Shown: one piece after another, positions 55,383 through 64,000 of the stretch
How the letters are laid out: every line of letters starts with the position of its first letter
Position numbering within the stretch: position 1 is the first letter of the stretch
Assembly (NCBI GenBank): GCA_050084985.1
Contig: JBITNC010000001.1
Coordinates: forward strand, 113,460,001 to 113,524,000
Length of the DNA: 64,000 bases
Origin: Nageia nagi
Lineage: Eukaryota > Pinophyta
Direction: 5' to 3'
The notes under the pieces: model-generated
Told to the model about the DNA's origin: nothing
The model's database searches: none
The model's input: the letters and a program-made list of their open reading frames with translations, nothing else
Program-made: the position numbers and the translations under genes

Positions 55383-55530
55383 ACCTTTGATGGTGGTTTA
55401 TAATAGCCCCTAAATTTATTTACAATAAGTTATCCATTTACCACTTATTAGCCCATTGCCAAAATTTAACTCCCTATGTTGCCTATTAATAACTACATGT
55501 ATATGACTACATAAACCACCATTAAAGGTC
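55383..55530. repeat. Small inverted-repeat unit (MITE-like)
   Basis: ACCTTTGATGGTGGTTTATA at 55,383-55,402 is inverted near 55,511-55,530 (ATAAACCACCATTAAAGGT) with one mismatch. A direct copy of the left arm lies at 55,363-55,377. It lies directly after the truncated gag of element G. No target duplication was established. Confidence 0.55.
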
Positions 55531-56094
55531 ATAAGGAGATGGCTATTGATTGGCCCATTAAAATATAAAGTCATAGTTTAAAACCACTACCTAATAATTA
55601 TTTTTTAAAAAAATATGTATAATTTATAAGTATTATTTTATTAGAAAACTTGATGGAATTATGCTTGCAAACTACACCTTCCATGGTTACTTGAGGTACA
55701 CTAGCCCTATAGCTCAATCATAGTGCTAGCCGTGGTATTTTGAAGGATGGACAAAGGATTGGCTATTCTTTGTTTAGTCTCTTACCTTACTCATCCTAGT
55801 CCAATATTGGTAGCATCCAAAGGGATACCTAACCACACCTCTATAATGGTCCAGTCCATAGATATTCAGTGTATTTCCTTTTTCATGCTTGTAATAAACT
55901 TATCAAGAAATGATAAAATGTTTGCATAATATTTTTTTTAATATTATAAATATTATTTGAATCATAAGAACATAATTATGTAATTCTTGATCCTATATGT
56001 AGTCTTATAATTAGAGCATAATTATAGAGCATATTTGAATCTTATTTTGCTTACCTTTATGTTTATGTTCCATATACATTACACAATATTCATG
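55531..56094. other. Unassigned
   Basis: No recognisable coding or repeat content. A 60-codon open frame at 55,747-55,929 matches nothing known to me. Confidence 0.35.
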
Positions 56095-56665
56095 TATAAA
56101 AATGAGATCCAAAAGTTGATGACTATTGTAACAAACCTATCAAATTCATAAAATACCTTTTTCATACAATCAAACCACCTTGAAATAAAGGAGATGCTTG
56201 TATGAAAAGGAATAAAAAAAATTATGATTGTTGTAAAAAACCTATCAAAAAGTTACAAACTACCTTTTTCATAAAATTAGAGCATCATTCAACCAATGGA
56301 GGTTCTTGGTATCAAAATTTATATTTTAATATACCAACTTTTTAAAAATCATATATTTATAGAAAAAGGAACCCAAAATTTAATGAATGTTGTTAAAAAC
56401 CTATAAAAAAGTTACAAACTACCCTTTTATACAATCATACCATCATTGAAACAAAGGAGATGCCTAATATCACAATTTGAAGTTTAATATACCAACTTTC
56501 TAAAAATCATATTCTTATAGAAAAAAGGAACCCAAAAGCTAATGAATATTATAAAAAAATCTATTTATTAAACCAAAGGAGGTGCCCAATATCATAATTT
56601 GGAGTTTAATATACCAACTTACTAAAAATCATATGCTTGCAGAAAAAGGAACCCAGAAGATGTCT
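56095..56665. repeat. Tandem array of ~160-bp units
   Basis: Three to four units sharing 'AGAAAAAGGAACCCAAAA', 'AAACCTAT(C/A)AAAAAGTTAC' and 'ATACCAACTT.CTAAAAATCA'. Unit ends are near 56,333, 56,491 and 56,613; the last unit is shortened by about 38 bp. Confidence 0.85.
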
Positions 56666-56769
56666 CAAAATGGGGCAAAAAAATGAGCTTAGAGAAGGAA
56701 AGCAAATGTCCAACCAAGAATTTTTCCTAGTATCAAAAACTAGTCCAAAAGTGATAAGTTGGCCTCATC

Positions 56770-57140
56770 CAACATATGTTATGAAATGATGCATTGTTTC
56801 ATATAATATGAAATCGTCTAAATACACTATATGATCTAAAAACCATATTTTAAAAGGAAATAATATACTTTAATAGCATGAAGGGATCTTATTGCATTAT
56901 TCTTGGGATGAATCATTATACATGCAATCTGTGGGTATACTCAATGAACCAAATACATAATATACACCATATGGTCTAAAATGTTGCACTTGTACTATAC
57001 CATATGACATGAAATGACCTAAATAAACCAACATATGCTATGAAATGATTTATTTAAACCATATGGTATGAAATGATCTAAATGCACTAACATATGATAT
57101 GAAATGATCTAACTATACCATATGGTTTGAAATGATGTAA
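56770..57140. repeat. Array of ~30-bp CATATG-containing repeats
   Basis: About eight variants of ACCATATGGTATGAAATGAT followed by CTAAAT. The palindromic core CATATG is kept in most. They could be subterminal repeats of a DNA transposon whose transposase remnant follows at 57.7 kb. Confidence 0.75.
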
Positions 57141-57739
57141 ACATAGTTTTGTAATTTGCAATGATTGGAGGATATGCAATTCATAGCTATAACAAACATG
57201 CCCTTAAAATATTTATTTTTATGAAGCACTTTAGAATATTTGATGACTATAGGCTAGCACATATTGAGCTATTATTTGTTCTTTGAACTACACAGGTAGC
57301 ATTTTCTTCCTATGGAATGATATACAAGGGATCATTACAACTTTAGAGGTGCAACAACATGTAAGAATTTCAAATATGAAATCATAAAAAAATTGACACA
57401 CATCTAGCTGTGAAATCCATAGAATCATATCTTTCACTTTGCCTTCATCTCTTCTTTAAGTGCTTTATTTGTATGCTACTATTAGTTTTGTATATCATGC
57501 ATTTTTATATTACAAGCATAATTATCATTTATACTAATAAGTGATATACCTTTTTTGATGCCCTAAACTCAATCCGCTCTTGCTATTCCTAAAACCTTGG
57601 TAAGGGCATATTCCATAATATCTTGATTTACAAAGCTCCTAGATGCAGATGATATTTCTTCATTCTATGAACATCACATGCATAGTTAACTGAGAACATG
57701 CTAAAAAATCATTCAATATAACAATGTTTTGAAGTTAGT

Positions 57740-58640
57740 ATTTCCAAGGGGATCTCACTAATAAGTTTTTTTGTAATTGGTGATACAAAAGACCCATCAT
57801 TATTTTTATGAGCTTGCATCAATACATGTTTCTTTAGTAGTGGAATATTTACATTCGATTGTCTCTTCCTCTACAAAATATATAGTTGGAGAAACATGAA
57901 GATAAGTAATATGATAAAATAATATAGATATGTTTGTCACATAAAATGGATGAGTATGATAGAATACAATTTTATGCTCCAATTGAGCATATATTTTTTT
58001 AATGATGGTGTGAATGATATAATGATAAGATCTATTTTTTTTTGTTCCTTTTCCTCAATGCCTACAACACAATGAAGAAAATAGTATATAAGTTCTTTAG
58101 GGATAGCAAGGCAATCCATAAATTCACATAAGCATAACAATGATATGAACTATCATAATAGAATGGATATTATTTGCATCAAATTCAATGTTGTTCCTAT
58201 TATTCACAAAGGCTTCCCAATATTCTACTCGTACACAAGGTGGGTTATTAGTAATTCTATCTACATCATTATCATATACATCATAAAACCTAGTGAAAAT
58301 TTTATGCTTATTATCTTTCCATAGTTTGCACATGGTCATCATCACCCATTTCTTTTTTTATGTTTAGAATGATAATTATTTTTCTATATCAAACCAATAT
58401 CTTATTAGATGCAACATTTACATAAGTAATTAAAAGTGAACACTATGAAATTTGTTGGCTACTAAGTTACCTTATCCAATGTCCAACAATAATTTTTAAG
58501 TTCTTTTGGTACTGCTTTCCAATATTTATAGGTGATAGGGATAATCTCTCTTGTTATTATCCCAAATGAGATGAAAAACTCATGGCATTTTCTCCAATGG
58601 GCTATCCATGTATATTGGTTTTGATCTCCACCTTAGTTTT
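57740..58640 (-). pseudogene. Transposase_24 (Ptta/En/Spm-type) pseudogene, multi-exon
   Basis: Four minus-strand exon-like blocks match the plant Transposase_24 family in order. Exon 1 (58,640-58,471) has 'GIITREIIPITYKYWKAVP' then KELKNYCW and ends at a GT donor. Exon 2 (58,351 to about 58,165) follows an AG and has 'WVMMTMCKLWKDNKHKIF', 'NNPPCVRVEYWEAFV'. Exon 3 (58,061 to about 57,955) starts after TTGTAG with 'ALRKRNKKK'. Exon 4 (57,870 to about 57,740), again after TTTTGTAG, has 'LMQAHKNNDGSFVSPITKK'. The first exon of the protein is not identified. Members are encoded by CACTA-type elements or derived from them. Stops in exon 3 and a missing donor after exon 2 indicate decay. Confidence 0.65.
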
Positions 58641-59394
58641 TTGCTCAATTTTGTTGATAATTGTTTTGGACTTCTCATTTTTTTAGAGAGTTTGAATTAT
58701 GTGATGACCTAGTATCAACACCTATACATTGTACACCATCCAAATATCATTATAAAATATAGAATTATAACTACAAGTAACCAAAATTAGGGGTAAATTT
58801 CTTATGTAGTCTGCATACCTTCTTTGTTTACCAAAGCATCATTGATATTGTTCGCCAAAGCATTAGCAACCTTTTTGACCAAAGAAACTAGTTTAAACTT
58901 GTTGGATAAAAAATTGTTAAACAAATGTAGACCATTCTCATAATTAGATTCAATTATATTATAATGATATGCATCTTTTCCAAGTAACTCATTCACTAAA
59001 CTTCATCACATGAATCTATTGTTTGAAGGATCTACAATACACCATAGTCACAAACAAAATCACAATCAATCCTACTATCCATAAGTCAACCAATATTTAA
59101 AAACACTATCAAATTTTAAATACATACTAGTGTGCAACTTATTTGTTGGTAGCTCCTTATTTATTGTGACATCCTCAACTAGTTGTTATTTTTTGTTTTT
59201 TTTTTTTGTTTTTTCTTTTATGGAAATAGTACTACATTACATATTATCAAGCTAATAATTTCCAACTATAAGTACATATCAACATTGAGAAGTAATATAG
59301 TATAGAAATATAAAATATATTCAATCTAGCAAGATGGTAAATGTTGCAAGTATTAATTTAAAAATACAAAGAAAAAAATTGCTTAACAAAATGC
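58641..59394. other. Unassigned upstream side of the Transposase_24 pseudogene
   Basis: A 64-codon minus-strand frame at 58,802-58,996 could be an upstream exon, but has no recognised motif. Confidence 0.35.
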
Positions 59395-59580
59395 ATGATG
59401 CAAACACAGTTTCATGGACTATAATGATTGAAGGATATGTATAAAATAAGTTTTCTAAAAATAATCTAGCATGATGTGAGATAATTTCATAGACTATAAT
59501 GATTGCAATATATGCATTATATATTATGCATCTTATGTTGTACTTTCAAATTCCTTGATTTGATGAAGCACTTGGGAACC
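59395..59580. repeat. Direct repeat related to 57,130-57,240
   Basis: Contains two tandem copies of 'ATAATGATTG.A.(T/G)ATATG' and ends with TGATGAAGCACTT. The same succession is seen at 57,130-57,240 on the other side of the Transposase_24 pseudogene. Confidence 0.5.
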
Positions 59581-59594
59581 AATCCTAACAACAT

Positions 59595-60090
59595 TTTTGG
59601 AATGTAGAATGCATTATTGTAAAGGTTTTGTAATAATATTCTATGTAAATTCACTAATACTTAAGGGTATCATTTGATATCTCAAGTAGTTAAGTGAATA
59701 TGATAATGTAACTTGTCCTACACTCTATGTCATGAGCATACCCCTTGGGTAAAAGGATGTGCATGTCATGCTTTTGTACATCGGGAAAAAGGGTAATCCA
59801 AAGAGGGATTTTGGCCTATAAATAGAAGGCTCCCTCTTTGGATCAAACACCAATTTGTGGAGTAAATTTATGCTAAAGAATAGTTTTTAGGAGATGAAAA
59901 TAGGAGGATTGTAATAGTTCATATTTGGGAAATAGTGAGATTTAGTTAGTGGATGTACTCCTAGTTGGAGGAACCACTTATATATTGTGTTATTTTTGTG
60001 AGATTGCTTTGTGAGTTTGTTAGATGTGATTTGTGAGCTTACATGTGATCTTGAAAGTTTAGAGTTGTTTAGTTTATAGTTCAACTCTCA
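59595..60090 (+). repeat. 5' LTR of element F
   Basis: Starts TTTTGGAATG (TG mutated) and ends CTCTCA. TATA box TATAAATA at 59,817-59,824; aligns with both LTRs of E. Confidence 0.9.
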
Positions 60091-62878
60091 CAATTGGTAT
60101 TAGAGCTCCTTGGAGGCTCCTCTTCACATCCTTTATTTAGAGACTCATCTTCAACTTAGAGGTCTTCATTTTACACCTCATATATTCATTTCATTATTGA
60201 GGTAAAACTCAAGAAAAGGTATAACCTCATACATACAATCTCCTACATTTTATCTTTTGTCTTATTTTACTAACCTTACTAACATATTTTATGTTATGTT
60301 AGTCCTTTCTTATATGTGTGGCCAAAATTCTTTAAAGGAGCAATATATTGTGAAGCAATTTTATTTACTTATATTAATACTTACTATTGTTAATTATAAG
60401 TTAAAATTGCTTATTATATTGTTATAATTTTGCATATCTTTGGTTTAGAGATTTTGTTTTTGTATCAAAATATTTGCATACTATATATATATATATATGC
60501 TAAATTCTTGTAAAGAAGAATTGAGGCATTTTAATTCTTGTAAAGTACAATTGAGTTTTTTTTTTAATATACCCAATATTTGGTATAGTTTTCTTTTAAT
60601 AGAACATGGTTTGTGGCTATACTTCTAAGTTATTTCTCCCATCCTTTGGCCTATTGAAAACCCTCTTTGTAAGCATTAAGGAAAATAGGTAAGGTGAATT
60701 GATCCAATGGGTCTTTCTTTCAGGTGGCTTCTCCTTATTTATTGACCAAGTCAACCATGTCACATAGCTCTTTCCTCAAACCAGTCTGTGTGATCCTTGC
60801 ATCTATCAAAAGACCCTCATGACCCTCTCCATTCCTTGTATGGCTAGAACTCCTTAATGGTCTACCCTCTTCACCACCATATACTATTATGCACAACAAA
60901 TGAGAAACCCCTCTCTTTGCCCTCTCCATTCTGGTCTACTTGTGACCTATTAGAACATCCTATCCTTCACCCTCTCAACCTGTCACCTAGTTTGGTATAC
61001 CTTGCAATCTTTGGCTTGGTTGCATGCCCACTCTAGTTAGCTCCCTCTGCACCTTTATCTATTATCTTGCCATACTAGTTATCACTTGCTGGACCCTCCC
61101 TCTTTCTAAGCATAGAACTCTCTTCCTCCATGAGCTCATGGTTATCTTCCTTACTGAGAAATGCTCCTAAACTCTATGCACAAGGAGGGTGGTTGGACTT
61201 GGGGGTGTCTATCCTGATTTCAACCATTTTTCTTTCCTTTTTTGCCACCACTCACTTCTAATCTATGCCCCTTCCTTTAGTTCTTATCTTTTTTTGATCA
61301 AGTAACATTTAATATTTTTTGATTGCTTACAAGCCATTTTTTCTATTAAAGAAAATGTATACTCCAAATTACAAGCTTAATATTTCAAAAATAAACACTT
61401 GTTTTTAGAATAGTGTCTTCTTAGAAGTATTAAAGAGTTATTGCTAAAAGAGAAGGAATTCTTTTACTTTTAGCTTTAATATTGGAAGAATGGGTTTTTT
61501 AGTAATTTTGTTTACTAACATTAAATTTTTATGCGTCAATCAAAATTATTTTAATGCTTACAAACATAAGCAATTACTTAGGCATTTTTTTATATAAACT
61601 TGGTATTTTTAGTCAAATTTCTAAGGTAAACTAGCATATTTTTTTTCTCATGCTATAGGGATCATGTATTCCTAAGTGATAAATTTGTTTACTAAAGTAA
61701 AACTTGTAATAATGTCCTAAGCATTTCTCGAAGGGATATTTTTTTAAGTAAAAAGAGGGGAAATATCTATGAGCTTCTTACTTAAATGTTTTGATCATTT
61801 ATGCTTAGAATGCATATTTATCACTTAGAAACTTTTATTCTTGTGTAAATGATGCATGTTTATGCCTTTTTTTCAAGTATTTATCCTTTACACAAAGCTA
61901 CAAGTGGACATATGCAAATTAATAGGAATGATGCATGCTTCTTACTTAATTTTTTAAGTTAAATTATGCATGTTTATCATTTAAATTTTTTAAGTTATGG
62001 GATGATGCATGTTTTTAATGACTCTCTATCTTTTTCTTCCTTATGCAAAGTATGGCATGGACTTGTGCAAAATAAGGAATTATGTAAAGATGTCCCTTAA
62101 GGTTGGTAAACAAAACCAATTGGACTCTTAGGTTCCAAGTTATGAATGGATGGTATTTTTATTTATGCACTTGACTTATTATTTCATAATTTTTCTTTAT
62201 TTAATTATGTAAAAATACAAACATTGAAATGACCAACCCCCTAAAATGAACACTTCTACACATACATTCCATAACATAACTTTTTTAGGAAGCCATGAGG
62301 TGAGGATAAGAGAACTAGAGCCTTTAAGTTTGATGATCCAAAAGGTAAAAAGTTCATACTTCTCAATTGGTCTAGATATAACTCCAATAGGTGGATAGGC
62401 TTATGTGTAGTGATACCACATGTTTCCACATCCATTCAAAGATTATCCTAATAACCTATTAATACAACTTGAAACCTAATCAAGATTAATAATTTTGCCA
62501 ATCTAATAAACATCATAACCTTGGAAAATAGTAGGTACTTATCCTTATGAGAAAGTACAATACTAACCAAGGTGAACCGATTGAGGATTGGTAGTACTTG
62601 GGCTCTTTTTATGCAAGCATCCAAGTGAAGGCCTAATTTTAGATAAAAAAATAAGCCTTTAATAATGTCACTCTTTATCTACAGTTCTTAGTGATGACAA
62701 AAGTATCTGGGTTCATGGGATGTATATTTGAGTTATAAAACATTTGCACTTATGAATCTAATCGAGCATATCTTAGTTAATTAAATGTAACATGTATTAC
62801 TTACTTGGTTAACACTTAATAGATAATATTAGTTATTGAACCATATGCTTATTATTTTTTAACATTCTTGTGTAGCAA
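60091..62878 (+). other. 2.8-kb untranslated leader of element F
   Basis: Collinear with the leader of E: a short TA run at 60,483-60,498, a C-rich block at 60,720-61,250, a GATGCATG/TTTTTAAGTT zone at 61,852-62,015, then the conserved blocks near 62,105 and 62,290. Length is 2,788 bp against 2,813 bp in E. Confidence 0.75.
60095..60106 (+). promoter_or_regulatory. Primer-binding site of element F
   Basis: TGGTATTAGAGC, one change from the initiator-Met consensus. Confidence 0.85.
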
Positions 62879-63800
62879 ATGGAAGACTCCTTTTTACCCA
62901 AACACATTCTTGATGGTTCCAACTTTAGGATTTGGAAACCTTGAATGAGACTTGAGTTGTAAGCAAGGAAGCTTTGTAAATAGTGAATGAGAACCTTGTA
63001 CCTCTTACAAATGAGAAGGCATTAGAGGCTTACAACATGAAGAATGAGTTGGCAACATCTATGATTTTTTATGTAGTTTTAGATGATGTCTCTAATGATT
63101 TCCTCTTCAATCTCAGCAAAGGAAGCTTAGGATAAGCTTAAGAAAATTTACCTTGGTTCAAAGTTTTCAATAAGGTTTACTATTCTCAAAAAATTTATCT
63201 CAATCGTGTCAAGAGAAATATGAAAATGTGTCTATCTACTTGAATAAAATTATTAACCTAAAGACCCAACTTGTTGCTTGTGGGTGCAATTGGATCAATG
63301 ATGAGTTCATGGTCTTCATCATTCTCCAAAGTCCTTCAAATTTTGGTAACTTTGTTATGGTTATGAAAATAAGGCTTGATGAAAAAGAAGAAGTCTTCTC
63401 CCTTGAGAACCTTTCTAGGATCCTTTTGAAGCGTGAGGAAACCCTTAACAAAAAGATGTTGATTTCTTCTCCAAAGAATAATAATATTTCTCTAAGAGAA
63501 ACCAAAACTCTTTTCAAGAAGAAGTTCAATCATCATAAGAAATATTATCCTTCTTCCTTCAAAAGGTTTGAGAAAAGAGGCAATGACAACAATAGGAATA
63601 TCAACAATAGCAAGAATAACAACAACAACAACCATTTCAAGTAAAGAGATGAAAAAGGTAAAGCAAACAATCCAAACTCAAAAAATTTTGATAGAAATTA
63701 TAACTATTGTGGCATATAGGATCACAAAGAAGTTGATTGCTACAAAAAGAAAAGAGAGTAAAAGAGCAAAGGCAATGGTAATGTAAAGAACTTCAAAGGA
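62879..63800 (+). pseudogene. copia gag (element F)
   Basis: The ATG at 62,879 begins 'MEDSFLPKHILDGSNFRIWK' and soon meets a TGA where E has Trp. The best preserved stretch is 63,228-63,644: 'YLNKIINLKTQLVACGCNWI', 'DEFMVFIILQSPSNFGNF', 'FSLENLSRILLKREETLNKK', then an Asn-rich linker. The zinc knuckle near 63,700 reads NYCGI.DHKEVDCYKKK with a stop inside and the first Cys changed to Asn or Tyr. In F the Trp after GCN is kept, where E has a stop, so the two copies decayed independently. Confidence 0.85.
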
Positions 63801-64000
63801 AGGAAGAATATTCAAGCTATTTTAACTACAATTCTCTACTCCATGTCTCACTTTTTTTCATTTAGTTGGATTATTGACTTTGTTTGCACTAATCACCTAT
63901 GCTTTGAAAAGGATAAGTTTGAGAACTTTCACAAGTATAGATAAGATGCAATTGTGATAGGTGATAACTCTATCTTTGAATTCCAAAGTATTGTAACTAT
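63801..64000 (+). pseudogene. copia protease start (element F, partial at window end)
   Basis: The frame reads 'IIDFVCTNHLCFEKDKFENF' and 'DAIVIGDNSIFEFQSI'. The catalytic DSG seen in element E is DFV here (63,876-63,884), two substitutions that would abolish activity. The gene continues beyond the window. Confidence 0.82.

Larger units (their letters stand above)
59595..64000 (+). mobile_element. Element F: second copy of the copia family of E, cut by the window end
   Basis: The 5' LTR (59,595-60,090), Met-type primer site, 2.8-kb leader, gag and the first part of protease are all in the window; the rest lies beyond 64,000. LTR, leader and gag align with element E throughout. F has its own flanks and stops, so it is an independent insertion. 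Confidence 0.92.

Noticed and set aside
55690-55760. tRNA-like word (ATAGCTCAATC) suggesting a tRNA gene
   Set aside because: No complementary acceptor stem, no T-loop GTTCGA box in the right place, and no cloverleaf could be drawn.
1-64000. Host gene, CRISPR array, rRNA or prokaryotic operon
   Set aside because: No conserved host exon, no regularly spaced identical short repeats, no rRNA signature. All coding-like signals are eukaryotic transposable-element or PMD remnants.

Overview
This window looks like intergenic nuclear DNA from a seed plant with a large, repeat-packed genome. It is very AT-rich, CpG dinucleotides are conspicuously rare, and every protein-like stretch I recognise is a decayed transposable-element or element-associated domain. 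There is no host housekeeping gene, rRNA, tRNA or CRISPR array. The element mix (Ty3/gypsy chromovirus and Tat lineages, Ty1/copia, CACTA-type DNA elements, plant mobile domain genes) points to a plant. Heavy decay, deep nesting and low GC suggest a gymnosperm-like genome, but no diagnostic marker is present and species is not assigned.

Layout. (1) 1.37-3.78 kb: an internally deleted minus-strand copia element (H). (2) 4.34-19.0 kb, nest 1: a probable Tat-type element (J), whose LTRs contain tandem repeats and whose interior carries an antisense plant-mobile-domain (PMD) pseudogene. Its right LTR is split by a minus-strand large-LTR element (C). The left LTR of C is split by a gag-only gypsy element (K, 7,474-12,060, perfect 5-bp target duplication) and by a CACTA-like TIR element (L, 12,067-13,262). 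(3) 21.28-53.10 kb, nest 2: a full-length Tat-lineage gypsy element (A, perfect 5-bp target duplication). Its reverse transcriptase is split by about 22 kb holding element B (gag-like ORF, antisense PMD pseudogene, 3' LTR). B is interrupted by a minus-strand chromovirus (D, 30,212-44,695), and D has a copia element (E, 30,737-39,370) inside its 3' LTR. That is four layers. (4) 53.1-59.6 kb: a possible LINE fragment, a 5' copia remnant (G, same family as H), tandem arrays and a multi-exon Transposase_24-type pseudogene. (5) 59.6-64.0 kb: a second member (F) of the family of E, running off the window.

How the pieces relate. The order of insertion is readable: A, then B, then D, then E on the right; J, then C, then K and L on the left. 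Coding capacity is dead throughout. Stops fall mostly where Trp, Gln or Arg codons are expected, and several catalytic residues are substituted. The most unusual observations are two separate Tat-like elements carrying PMD genes in antisense, and a copia family (E, F) with a conserved 2.8-kb untranslated leader. All boundaries were placed by eye from repeats, primer-binding sites, polypurine tracts and target duplications. No alignment software was used.
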